DNA from: Trema orientale
Taxonomy: Eukaryota > Streptophyta > Magnoliopsida > Rosales > Cannabaceae
NCBI GenBank assembly: GCA_002914845.1
Contig: JXTC01000195.1
Span: forward strand, 224,155 to 288,154
Length of the DNA stretch: 64,000 bases
Reading direction: 5' to 3'
Each line of letters starts with the position of its first letter. The stretch's first letter is position 1. This document shows, in pieces, positions 35,749-48,400 of this stretch. Made by a program: the position numbers and the translations under genes. The notes beneath the pieces were generated by a model that made no database searches, had not been told where the DNA came from, and saw nothing but the letters and a program-made list of their open reading frames with translations.

Positions 35749-35832
35749 GTGTTCCCGAAGGAACCATATTGTCCCCGAAGGAACCAGAGTGTCCCCGAAG
35801 GAGCCAGAGAGTGTTCCCGAAGGAACCATATC
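35749..35832. repeat. 20-22 bp tandem repeat, 4 units
   Basis: Units start at 35749, 35771, 35791 and 35811, each with CCCGAAGGA(A/G)CCA. The overlapping open frames come from the repeat and are not genes. Confidence 0.9.
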
Positions 35833-36008
35833 ACATATTTGGGCGCTGGCCCGCTACACCCTATTCACCAATACTCGTCAGGCAATATAAATACACCACG
35901 TGTTCATGTCTCATGCAAAACTGAATAACATATGCATATGTACATATATTCACAATTTCCATAACCACATATTTCATAGATTTACAGAAACAAAGAATTT
36001 CTTACATT

Positions 36009-36997
36009 NNNNNNNNNNNNNNNNNNNNNNNNNNNNNNNNNNNNNNNNNNNNNNNNNNNNNNNNNNNNNNNNNNNNNNNNNNNNNNNNNNNNNNNNNNNN
36101 NNNNNNNNNNNNNNNNNNNNNNNNNNNNNNNNNNNNNNNNNNNNNNNNNNNNNNNNNNNNNNNNNNNNNNNNNNNNNNNNNNNNNNNNNNNNNNNNNNNN
36201 NNNNNNNNNNNNNNNNNNNNNNNNNNNNNNNNNNNNNNNNNNNNNNNNNNNNNNNNNNNNNNNNNNNNNNNNNNNNNNNNNNNNNNNNNNNNNNNNNNNN
36301 NNNNNNNNNNNNNNNNNNNNNNNNNNNNNNNNNNNNNNNNNNNNNNNNNNNNNNNNNNNNNNNNNNNNNNNNNNNNNNNNNNNNNNNNNNNNNNNNNNNN
36401 NNNNNNNNNNNNNNNNNNNNNNNNNNNNNNNNNNNNNNNNNNNNNNNNNNNNNNNNNNNNNNNNNNNNNNNNNNNNNNNNNNNNNNNNNNNNNNNNNNNN
36501 NNNNNNNNNNNNNNNNNNNNNNNNNNNNNNNNNNNNNNNNNNNNNNNNNNNNNNNNNNNNNNNNNNNNNNNNNNNNNNNNNNNNNNNNNNNNNNNNNNNN
36601 NNNNNNNNNNNNNNNNNNNNNNNNNNNNNNNNNNNNNNNNNNNNNNNNNNNNNNNNNNNNNNNNNNNNNNNNNNNNNNNNNNNNNNNNNNNNNNNNNNNN
36701 NNNNNNNNNNNNNNNNNNNNNNNNNNNNNNNNNNNNNNNNNNNNNNNNNNNNNNNNNNNNNNNNNNNNNNNNNNNNNNNNNNNNNNNNNNNNNNNNNNNN
36801 NNNNNNNNNNNNNNNNNNNNNNNNNNNNNNNNNNNNNNNNNNNNNNNNNNNNNNNNNNNNNNNNNNNNNNNNNNNNNNNNNNNNNNNNNNNNNNNNNNNN
36901 NNNNNNNNNNNNNNNNNNNNNNNNNNNNNNNNNNNNNNNNNNNNNNNNNNNNNNNNNNNNNNNNNNNNNNNNNNNNNNNNNNNNNNNNNNNNNNNNN
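36009..36997. other. Assembly gap (989 N)
   Basis: A run of N, bordered on the right by a poly(T) tract at 36998-37014. Confidence 0.98.
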
Positions 36998-38899
36998 TTT
37001 TTTTTTTTTTTTTTAAGGGCACATAGGTAATAAGATTAAGGAAAGTAATAATTGGAATAATATTTAATATATATATTTTGAGGCATTATAACCAATAGTT
37101 TAGTATGTATATCGTACACAAATTTTGAGTTAAAAACAAAAATCTCTCAAGTGTACATAACAACAATATTGCTAAGAGAAATCATGTAATTAAATCAAAC
37201 AAAGTCTATACCACAACGTAACATGTAGAAATGTAACCAAATATTTTATCAAATAATTAGTCAAAATATTTACTAAATTATAAAGCGTCATAAAAGAATT
37301 ATTGACTGAAACACGTCAAACTCGTACCGAGAGTATATTTTGAGCATTTCATTGCAAAGTTACTTAACAATAAAGATTATAAGATAACTAATATATAAAA
37401 ATTGTTATTCAAAATTATACGTACAAAAGTGCATTAATGTATACATAAAAAAATTATGCAATCATGTTATTATTGGCTCTTTAATTATGTGAGGAACTGG
37501 GTGTCACTTAGAAATTCAAGATATCACATAATTTTACTTTTCTCATTATATCATTGTAACTATGTCTAAATAGTTTTTATGTAACAATATTCAATAACAA
37601 TATCATATACTTGATCCATAGTTTTGTGCAAAATAATTATTAGATAGAATCCAAATACTTTTTAAATAAAGCGATTTTTTCAATAAAATTATTTTCTTTC
37701 AATAAATAACTTATTTGCGAAAAGTATATTTTCACTTGAAATCATATTTTTAATAAAATACTCTATAAACATAAATTCATTAGAAACAATAAAATATTTA
37801 GTTTTTGTACAAAAATTACTAGAAAAGATCAAAGGTCACTTACCTCGTTCGCTTTGCCTAATCAACTCAAAATAATCAACATAACTTCTCAAACACCTAT
37901 TATCACACAAATCATATATAAGTATCACAACAATAAAATCATACTCTAATTATACTAAAAGTATTGACAACGTGCTGCCCATGCATCTTCTATAATCAAC
38001 TCCATATCTATTCCCAATAATGTCAATTTCTTACGATTCATAACAATTCTAACATCTCTCTAAAAATCACCAAACTTAGATGACATGTTCTACAAGTCAT
38101 GGGGTCCTAAAAGTACTGAGAATGTGGCTATAGGGTCCATAGATAAACTCCGTACAGTCGGACGAGCCATAACCACATTTTGCTAAAAGTACCCAAAGTT
38201 TCAGATTTTTTCAAATTCATAGTACTCACTTCAATTGGATATAACTCTCTGGTTATAAGTCCCTTTTTGACAAATTATATACCGTAAGAAAGATAATTCG
38301 ATAAGCTTTCCAACCATACCAAACATGACCTAATCAGACCAGTAAAATTTCCTGAAAAGCTAGTCGTAATCTCTGCTACGTTTTTACATGTTAGCCCAAA
38401 ACTCAAAAATTTATAACTTTCTATTTACTTAACTAAATCACTCAAAATTTATCTTGTTTGAATCCTAATATCAATAGGCTTCTTTCTCTATCAAATTCAT
38501 CCTCATATTTCATAAATAATTTTTAAGCAATTCGAAATCCTAACCCTAGACATTCAATTTCAATCCCCAAAATCAAACTAAGATATAAAGCTTAATTAGT
38601 TAAGAGTTTATTACCTTGGGAGTGAGTCTCAATAATCTATAAGAATAGCCATCCTCTTCTTCTTCTTCTTCTTCTTCCAACTATAGAGTCATTTCTTCTC
38701 TCTATTTTTAAACAGAGCTTACGTTTAGAAACTGATAGTAAAATTAAACTCTATAGGTTTCTTAAAGGGACTAAATATTAATGTACTAAATTAACCCCAA
38801 ATATTCTATTTAAGTAAGGGCTCGTTTGTCATTTCTTTTATCCTTATATTATTTATTTAATACAACTAAACCCTTTTTTTTATACGGGTTGTCACAACA

Positions 38900-39420
38900 C
38901 TCCTATTTGAATAGTGACGTGGATTTTTTCAACATTATGCATGTACATTTATATATATATGCTAAGCATGATATATAACTTCACAATCCAACTGTTAGTT
39001 TCTTTCTGTTGATAGCTGTGAAATTTTGATATGGCCTGCAGCAATATTAATTTAATATGTAAATAATGTATTTATCTTAGTCGTGCTTCATAGCAGCGTG
39101 GTCATATATATATATGTATATATATATATGTGTATGTATATATTTTGAACTGGGAGTGGATGGATTCGAGCTTAATTAGGACTTTTTTTTTAACCGAGGA
39201 TGAGACTTCGAACTTAGGACGAAGCATAGTCACCAACAAACTATATAACGGTTCTTATGCGCGTGTGTATATATATAAATTATATATATTATAGAGTAAG
39301 AAAGAAGTATGGAAAATATGTGTCACATAAACATGTTTAATGCACAGAGGTTTCATAAGGATCAGAAACTCCCTGATAAAGCTTGGAAATCCCTTTGATG
39401 ATTTTGAAGCAATTAAGGGC
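38900..39420. other. Intergenic, nothing recognised
   Basis: Imperfect (TA)n tracts lie near 39106-39141 and 39267-39290. No gene is seen. Confidence 0.55.
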
Positions 39421-39542
39421 GCGTTTGGTATAGAATTCGAATCCTATTCTTAAAATTCAGAAATAGCTTTTATCCTTCCAACTTTCTTCATGAAAATTGT
39501 TTCTAGATTTGTAGAATAGGATTCGAATCCTATACTAAACGC
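39421..39542. mobile_element. Small MITE with 30-bp inverted repeats
   Basis: 39421-39450 (GCGTTTGGTATAGAATTCGA...) is an inverted match of 39513-39542, with 28 of 30 bases pairing. Total length is 122 bp and it is noncoding. Each arm also contains the short palindrome ATTCGAAT. I see no clear target-site duplication, so the superfamily is uncertain. Confidence 0.8.
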
Positions 39543-40090
39543 ATCGCTTTTCTATCATTAGCCCGCCTTAGTCAAAAGTTCAATGCTAATGCGCCTTAGT
39601 CAAAAGTTCAATGTAGTTAAGGCATGATTTGGCAAAATATACCTGATTAATTGATATAATTATGTAGTGATGCCGATATATAACAATCACTCATCATTGC
39701 TTCCATAAAATGTTTCCTGTGACAGTTGAGGGTATCTTTCTATCCTTTTAATGCCTTTTTTTTTTTTTTTTTTTGGGGCACTAGCTAGCTTAATTTTGTT
39801 GTATTCATACATAGCGTGATTACTGCTACTTGACAAGTCTCTCTCCCCATGCAATATTATACATATGCAATAAGACAAGTAAATACTCCATGTATGTGCC
39901 TCTTAACGAAGCTCAGAAAGGAAAATGGTACTCTTAAAGGAAATTATTTACAAAGACCATCTCAAAAAACAAATAGTAACACTTAGCCACCTTTTTTAAA
40001 AAAAAAAAATCTAAAGAAAACATAATATGAACAAATATGAAAAATTACTCTTTTCAAAGAGGGCGTTTGCTGACACGGAGAAGATATCTC
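39543..40090. other. Intergenic, upstream of the hydrolase gene
   Basis: It includes a 17-bp direct repeat TTAGTCAAAAGTTCAATG (near 39567 and 39596) and a poly(T) tract near 39760-39775. No coding sequence is recognised. Confidence 0.5.
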
Positions 40091-40102
40091 TCTATATATA
40101 GG
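40090..40102 (+). promoter_or_regulatory. TATA box of the D14-like gene
   Basis: TCTCTATATATAGGG is a strong plant TATA element about 95 bp before the first good ATG (40192). It would place transcription start near 40120-40130 and give a leader of about 65-70 nt. Confidence 0.6.
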
Positions 40103-40191
40103 GCATTGCAAGTAAGAGACTAGTGAGATTCTTATTAAAGATTTTCAAGCATCCATATTCATATCTCTATACTTTGACTACGCTAGTTGCC

Positions 40192-41368
40192 ATGAACATG
40201 GATGTGTTATGCAACCATGGCGGATATATTGTCCATGCCTTGAACGCTAATGTTTATGGAAATGGCAACCAAACTGTAGTTCTCGCACATGGGTTGGGTT
40301 CAGACCAGACGGTTTGGCACTACCTCATCCCTTACATGGTATGTTATTTCAAAGTTGTGGTTTATGACCTGGTTTTCTCAGCCAATGTAGATCCTAATCT
40401 ATACAACCAAACAAAGTACTCGAATTTCAACGGTTACGCGGATGACCTGATCTGCCTTCTTGATGAACTCAATGTGAAGAACACTATATATGTTGGTCAC
40501 TCCATGTCAGCCATGATTGGTTGTGTAGCTTCGATCAAAAGACCAGAACTCTTCCAGCAACTTGTCCTATTAAGTGGCTCACCAAGGTACTTTATTTTTT
40601 TCACAATCATGTAACTTCACTTCGGAATAATTTATACAATTTAGGGAGTTTGTACACTACGGTAAAATCTTGCCTGCATTTTGTTTTCTGATTCATATGT
40701 TACTATTTGTTTTCCTTGTTCTCTAAAATTTTGGAATGGGATTTTTTTTAGCTCATGATCTGATTTCTCCTTGATCATGTTATTGCCCTTATAATTTGCT
40801 TGCATTTTCTTTTCCACACTTATTACTATTTGTTATCCTGTTTATTCACATTTCAAATTGTGCTCTCTTTTTGTATCTAGAGAAAGAGAATGATATGTAC
40901 TTGGTATTATTGCCTGTTGTTCATAGATATCTCAATGGGAAAGGTTATAATGGAGGTTTCGAGAGGCCACAACTCAACCAAGTCTTCAAAGAAATAGATG
41001 AGGATTTCCCTAATTGGGTTAAAAGTATTGCTCCCACAGCTGTAGGTGTAAACAGCACAACTGCAATAGCCAAGTTTGAACGTAGTTTGGGGAGAATGAA
41101 ACCAAGGATTGCACTGAGTGTTGCCAAGACTGTTTTTCTGAGTGATCTCAGACGAATTCTACCTCGAGTTTCTGTGCCTAGTTTCATAATCCAGTCAGAA
41201 AAGGACTACGTCGTTCCAAAATCAATTGCATTCTACATTAAGAGAAATCTTGGAGGCCCTGCCAAAGTCAAGATATTGAAAACGGAAGGTCACTTTCCAC
41301 AGCTGACTGCTTACCCCATGCTTCAGAAAGTTTTGAAGCAAGTTCTTCATATCAAGCAAGTTCAATAG
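40192..41368 (+). CDS. DWARF14/KAI2-like alpha/beta hydrolase
   Basis: Exons are 40192-40586 and 40927-41368 (837 nt, 278 aa). The intron is 40587-40926, with AG/GT donor and CATAG acceptor, at the SPR-Y site where D14 and KAI2 genes are split. The start at 40192 (MNMDVL) is chosen as the first ATG in frame; 40198 is an alternative. Features seen: oxyanion-region HGLGSDQTVWH (33-43), nucleophile elbow GHSMSAMIG with Ser104, Asp225 in SEKDYVVP, and His254 in EGHFPQL. The catalytic triad is therefore complete. D14/KAI2 proteins bind and slowly hydrolyse strigolactones or karrikin-type butenolides in nucleus and cytosol and signal through the F-box protein MAX2. GHSMSA instead of the usual GHSVSA, and LVFSANVDP where receptors differ, suggest a D14-LIKE side branch (DLK type). 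The ligand is therefore unknown. It converges with RRP5 downstream. Confidence 0.92.
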
Positions 41369-42426
41369 TTAGTATGGAACTCTTTCATGAGATCAACCAT
41401 TTGATTTCGAAAAATAACATCCTTCTTCGATATTATTCTCTTTAATTTGGAAAAATGAACCTTATATTTGCCCAAGTGATTGAGAGTTTCTGCTGGAATA
41501 GCTCTTGTTTCCGTTTCTTCCTTGTCTCTCTAAGGATTAGGTTGAATATTATGTTTCCCATCATAAAACAAGTTTCATTATCACTTTATTGTACTTGGTC
41601 TGTTTATCAATGTTTTCAAGGTTGCGCTTAAAATGGCCCAACAGTTCCAGCTCTTACTTCATGTTAACTCCTCAAAAGCATTCACTAACCAATTTTTCCC
41701 TTCTTTTTTTGAGTGGCCAAAGCATTAAAGGTAACCTAAAGTACCACAAGCGGTCTAGCTGTATTGTTCAAATTTGCATCGAAGTCTATTAGACAATGCT
41801 GACAAGACATTTGCGCATGAAACAAGTGTTTATTTCCAGAACAATATAAGTTTAACGGTAGGTTTAATTTGATAAAGAATGAACCTTTATAGGTACTGTA
41901 CAAATACAGAAGTAAAACAATGGACATTACGTTACAAGAAATAAATACTCATATTTTCCTGAAAATTCTCGAGGATAAAAAAGCCTAACAGTGAGTCTAC
42001 GGTATCAAAAATTTTTCCGACGACTGCAAAATCCCAAAATTGAACCTTCATTTCAGAACTGTGAATTATACATCTTACTTTGTAGGCTTGAAGATGATTC
42101 CCAAATTTGGATGATCTTTGGCAAATTATACTCGGATAAAATCTGAAACATAAGACATTTTTCCTTCCATGATGCAGCTGAGTAATGGTACCCTCTCAAA
42201 GTCTTCCAAGTCCTCAGGTCTAGCATCCAAAAATGGAAAATAACATTCCAGGAGAAGTATCGAGTATGACCATTCCACTACGTTAGTATCAAACTGACGA
42301 GGACCTTGTCTTGAGGCTGAAGAAATTGGATTTAACATTTGTCTCTGTGCCTCATGCTTTTAAAAACTGTACCTATATCTCAAATAAATTTGCATCCTCA
42401 AGCAATAAACTCGAACCACCCGATTA
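41369..42426. other. Intergenic between convergent genes
   Basis: The 3' regions of the hydrolase (plus) and RRP5 (minus). Possible poly(A) signals are AATAAA on the minus strand at 41830-41835 for RRP5 and on the plus strand near 41939. Short open frames here have no recognisable domain. Confidence 0.5.
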
Positions 42427-45400
42427 TCATGCCAGTGTATTCTCAACATACTTCATTGCCTTCTCCTTCACATACTCAATCCGTTCCTCGTTACCGATAG
42501 ACTTCTCATACTCCAGGTACTTTTTGAACAAGAACTGTAAAATCAAACAGAATTGAATATTCATTAACACCTAAGTAGTTTTGCAAAGCCAGAAATTATT
42601 AGGCTGACAGAAAATAAATGAGAATACACACTTTCATTTTTTTGGGCGGGAGGCTCAAACAAGTTGCCCTCTCAAATAGTGCACGAATCACATCCACATC
42701 TCCAAGTCGAATTTCCTGCCAATATTTGACACAAGTAAGTACCCTGGCAAACAAAAAATAAATCCATAAAATAAGATAAAATAACACAAGAATGTTGAAA
42801 TCCCAAATTAGAATTGGGATAACAAGAAAATTGCAAGGAATTTACTTGATCAATATAGATGCTCCATAAGTCCGTTCTCTTTGGGTATTCTTTCAAAATT
42901 CCTTCAAACATGGATCGTCCCATATGAGGAACACCACATTTGAACTCAAGAATAGCTGTCTGTGATATGAACTTGATATGTTTGTGCCGGGGAAGGCTTA
43001 ACAAGGCACGATTGACAACAACCTGAACCCCCTCTTGCTGTTGGTTCAAGAGCCTCTGTATCCGCCTTAACCAAACCTAAATTACCATGAAACATCAATG
43101 CAAGATTTTTTTTTTTGGATAAGAAACGAGAATTGTATTAAAAAGAAGGAAAAAATACAAGAAAGTGTGGATAAGAAATCCTCCCGGGAAGACAAACAAC
43201 AAACACTTACAACAACAGGGGATTCCAATGATCATTTCAGAAAAGGAAAAACTACTAAAATACTTTACATCATGCAACCAAATAGCTACACAAAGTCTAG
43301 TCTTGTCCCATAAAGAATCCAAGGATTCTTCAGCTCCATAAAAAATCCTTCTATTATGTTCAAGCCATATAGTCAACAGTATAGCTAAAGCCGCCACCGT
43401 CCATAGGATTCTTCCTCTTTTGTTAGACCGAAGCATCAATGCATGATTTATTACGAATTGGATTAACTATCAAATATATCAATAACAGCATTAAGAGTTC
43501 ATATAATACCTTGCATGACTGCTTGAACTTTTTGGTCATCCTGTCAACAAGCTCATCAGCCAGCCTATGTTGCTCCGTCCTTTCGTACATTCCCAATAGT
43601 GCTAGATGAACCCTTTTGGGATCATTGTATTGCAATGCTCTTTGAAATACTCTTGAAACTGCCTCCTACAGAAACCAACTTAAGAGATCTTAATACCCAT
43701 GTAACAGAGATTATAAGTGGAAATACAAAAGTTGCCAACTTTATATGATATTACCTCTGGAGGTTTTCCATATTCGTTTTCCAAATTAAAATAAGCCACC
43801 CAAATATTGAGCTTCTCATTCTCTTCTCGGATGTTTATTGTTTGCAAGGCCCTTAAGAAAAGAAAGCAATATCGAATTAAACAGTCAACTGAAAATAACC
43901 TAGCAGTTATAGGAAGGAAAAGAAAGAAATTAAGAAGACAACCACTGGTAATTACAATGTGCTAAACTTGAACTAGAATTTCAACAGCAATATAAAAAGC
44001 AAAACAAACAACTAAAAGAAAAGAAAATAAAGAAAAACAGTAATGGGAACAAGGGAAGAGGTTACTACAGACAAAACGGCAACAAGCATTTCGGCAGAAA
44101 GAGTACCTTTCAGCAATAGAACGGGCTTTCTCAATGTCTGCCATAGAAAGCGTAAAGGCCATGTATTTAATCCAAACAAAGCTGCTATTTGGAGAACCTC
44201 TAACTAGTTTCTCAAATTCCTCGGTAGTTCTTGGGATATCTTTCTCCAGAAGTCTTTCCTCAGCAGCTCTTATTTCTCTCTCCCTGCACAAATTGTTTTG
44301 GTTGAAAAGAGAACAATGGGTAGATTCTGGGAGGGCGGAGAAGTAGCATTGGAAAAGAAAAAACGAGAAAAGTAAAATAACCTCTCTTTCTTTGCCTTTT
44401 TCTTTGCCTGTCTCTTGCTCTTTTCATCTAGGGTGTCTCCGTCATCTATATGCTCTTGATTTTGAATAATTATATCATCCACATTTTCCTGATAAATGTC
44501 ATCTAGTGCCACTTCAAGTGGAGGAACAGAAGCCCTGGCTTCTGCTTGTGCGAGAATGGGGATTTCCAAATTTGCACATTCAACTTCCATATTTTGAACC
44601 CCAAGTAAATCACTCTCAGGTAATGATATCAATTTAGTGTTGTCCAAAAAACCATTGTTCTCAACGGTTACATCAGCATCTTGGTCCGAAGGTTCCTGAG
44701 TGTCATCATTGTCCAAAACATAGAAATCTTTCATTCCAAGAGAAATTCGATTTCTTTCTGCATCGACCTACAACAGAAGTTGATTATCAGAACACAATAA
44801 TTTCCATGACTGCATAATAAAGCCTGATAGATCTAATACACACTATTTCCTGGAACATCATACAATCAATTTCCACCAAATCTAAACTGCAGTTATGTAT
44901 AATCCAACTTTCATAGACAACATATAATTTTAAAAATGATCAAGTTTTAAGTGATGATGATTCCAAACATCTCTTTTGCTAGTTAAAAAGGTAGAAACGA
45001 TGGAGGCTGAAAACAGTATCATAACCCTGATGTCTGGAAATTAGATTTACCTTTAATATTTTTGCTCTCACTTTCTCGCCTGCTTTGTATTTGCTTTCGA
45101 TATTATCAGTACGATCATCTGAAAGCTCCGAGATGTGGCACAATCCAACCTGAACATAAAAAGAAGAGACAAGAAATACACATCAAAGCATTTCAAATAC
45201 AACAGAAACAAGAAAACATAAGAATAAACTAGGCATACCAAGAATATAAATTTTGTAAACTCAAAAAGTTCTAATGTAGATAACAAGCACTCCCATGTAA
45301 ATTCCAGTGCATAGCTAATTTACCTATTTCAAGACAACAGATTTCCTGTTACATATATGGCTGTAATTAAAATAAGGCAACTACTAAATTAGGGTGTTTT

Positions 45401-48400
45401 ATTCATTTCTTAACTAGAGAGATTAGTTTACTTATGGGTGGCAGCTGAAGGATTATCAAAATAGGAAACTAGGGTCTACAATTGAATTAGGAAACTAAGT
45501 ATTAGTTACCCAAATACAATACAAGGAGCAGCCAATGCAGTGCAGTCAAGGGGAAAAGTATTCTTGCGACCTTGGAGAGATACTCTTTACCATAAAATTG
45601 CAAGGAAGAGGGTATAATTATTCTTCTTCATAGTGAAAGTTTTGAAGAATAGTTTCACATGAACGTAAGCTTATTAAAGATGAACCATGATAATTCATGG
45701 TGTTCATTTCATTATTTTCTCTTGTGTTATTTGTGTGTGTGCTGTGATTAATCTCTAATCTAAGAGATTAGTTGTGTGTAGGTAATAATTCCATGATCAC
45801 AACATTTGCCATTTCCGTCGTCAGTCTAAATGATTCTGAGAAACTCTGGTTTCAAAATAATTCTTCTAGAGAAAAAAAGACAAAGCATTTAAGGCTTGCT
45901 AGTATTTGAAAATTTCTGCTTGGTGGTGGGAATATGGATGGCAGAGTTAGTTTACGTGTGGAAAGGAGAATATCAAATAGCACTGTTCAGTGAGATAGTT
46001 TACATATTGAAAATTACGCACCGTGCTTTTACCAGGAGCCTTAGTACAAGATTTTCCCCAAATCCATAGAAGAAGATTCTTTCTTTTCCCCTCTTTTTGT
46101 ATTTCTTATTGTTTATATAAGAAATAAAAAGATGCTGTATTAATATGAATTAATACAAAAAACACAGAGGGACAACATTGCCTCATGGGAAATAATACAA
46201 GAAAGAACCCTAATCACGAAGAAAATGAAAAACATTCAGACCCTTTTTTTTTCATTAACTAACCACAAAGCCGCCCCGAATTTAACTCTATCATGTAGAA
46301 TCCTAAGCAGAATTGGGTCAACCCTAACAAGAAAGTATACAAAACGCGATAGCAAATATGATTGCTGCACAAATAAATTTGCATACAAGTAAATTTTAAC
46401 AAGTATATAAGCAGAAATCATATAGTAATTATAGTTTTGCAAGTAATGCTTTTCGTACCAGGTTTGTGTTGTCAATAGCAATAAATAAACCATATGACTC
46501 CACCCGCTTAATCCTGCCAGAAATAATATCTCCGACATGCAGACTACTCAAATTACTAGTCTCTGATTTTGGTGCACTGCTAGCACCCAAGGTCTTCAAG
46601 GTAACTTCAACTCGCTTTGATAGAGGTTCCACAGATAAAATCCTGCCATGAAGCTCTTAATACATGTTGCACATATTCATCTAAGAAAGAACTTCTTTGG
46701 ACAACAGTAGACAGGATGAACAAAATGCATTACCTGCCAGTTACTAGTTTACCAACGGGGAATTCTTTTACAGGATCATCAACAAATCCATCAGACAAAT
46801 TTGAAATAAGAACTTTTGCATCAAGTTTCCGAGACAGAAAAATGAAACATCCTTTTGGAGTAACATTTTTAACATAACCCTGACAAACCCAAACAATGAT
46901 TTGTTAAGAAATGCAAGAAAATATTTATTCAAATTAAAATATAATCTCTACTATTCTATAAAACATGTCACAGTAGGTCATGTAAATAGGAAGAAGGAAA
47001 TTGAATATACAGTCGACATTTGGAAGAAGCTTTGGAAGGAAGAAAATTTTATAACACCTGTATTGCCATATCAGGGTGAAGATCTTCAATCTTCTCAACA
47101 GATTTGGTTTGAGTATGCCTGTACAACAGGGGGATTAGTGTATTAGTAGTCAAGTGATGAGGAAATTCACAACTTTCTTTTTTCTTTTTTTTTTCTCCTC
47201 CTTATAAGAAGAGGACATTCACAACTGAACAACATTAATTGTTCAAAGTACGTAGATATATTCGTTCCATCGTAGTCATTTATCAACTTTATTACCAATC
47301 TAACTTAAATTGGTGTACATTAACTAACTAAACCTATTAAATTATTCTACCTAACAGATACAACTGAGCCAAACAGATTTCACTCTTCTATTTAAAAGAT
47401 TTCTACTCTAGTTATTTACTGTAACTAAGCGGAAAAAATGGAAGTAATTGCATATTATGAGCATCTAGTTGTGAGGTTCTGATGTATGGAAATATAAAAC
47501 CCTAAATGAGGACATTAAGTAATATAACATACATATATATATATATATATATGTTTACATGAAAAGTGTCAAAAATACAGTCGCGGGGCTGAAACATCAA
47601 TATCTGAACGTAAATTAGAAGAGAGATAACTTACACATGTTTACGAGCTTCCTTGCCTTCCATTGAAGAACGCAATGACAAATCAATCTGAAGTGTTCCT
47701 TTGACAGATTTATTAATCTCAAGAACCTTGCATTTGACAAATTGCCCTTCATGATATCCAGACAATGGGTCAGACACCCATGAGTCAGTTAGTTCGATAA
47801 AATGAACCCTACCATATGTGCGAGGACCAATTTGCACAATTAATCCACCAACACCAGGAAGTATTTTGGATACTCTCCCACCCACAATACATCCTCCACA
47901 AATATGAGCAGTAACATTCTCATTTGAAATGGAAGCTTCTTGATCATCTCTCTTTGAAACTTCACCAGCTGAAACTTTATCAGGCACAGCAAGAAAAGTA
48001 CGTAGAACAAGCCGCAATAGCTTTTTATCCCTGTTAACACTTAATACATAACCAGATACAACTTTTCCTACATGAAAACGCTTCTGGAATTCATGAAGTT
48101 CACTAGGCTCACATGAACTGTCAAGAATAAATAGCTGAGCCCGCACGTTTCGAGATATATTTAACCAGACCCATTCGTTGTCCACTTTATATACATAACC
48201 AGTGACGGATTGTCCACTTAAGAAATCAAGCTCCTCACTCATAAGCATTTTCTCTGTTTCAAAGGAACCTGGATTGAAATTTCAATGCAGAGCGCTATAA
48301 GTGCTAAACCTTCACCACTTAGTTATCATTAGAAAAACAATATACAAATAAATACATATATGCATATATGTGAAGATCCATAAGAAAACCATAGATTAGG

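Larger units (their letters stand above)
34274..38899 (-). repeat. Long LTR-like region, contains assembly gap
   Basis: The left end TGTTACACCCC and right end GTTGTCACAACA have the form of LTR edges in minus orientation. Inside are a GTGAGCTCGATAGCTCAGTAAG block like other gypsy LTRs here and two short tandem arrays. No pol domain is visible. The flanking five bases do not match well (ACGCT and CTCCT), so whether this is one solo LTR of about 4.6 kb or pieces of several elements is open. The remainder up to 38899 has no gene. Confidence 0.4.

Noticed and set aside
35900..37030. Long open frame spanning the N run
   Set aside because: It is made almost entirely of undetermined bases.
40123..40191. 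Upstream extension of the D14-like protein to 40123
   Set aside because: It begins at GTG, not ATG, and the extra residues are not part of the family; ATG at 40192 gives the usual length.
41589..41792. Open frame after the D14-like gene as an extra exon
   Set aside because: The hydrolase already ends at a normal stop (41366-41368) with full family length, and the frame shows no similarity.
42126..42338. Small gene on the minus strand after RRP5
   Set aside because: It lies in the RRP5 3' region, has no recognised domain, and the RRP5 stop is clearly at 42427-42429.
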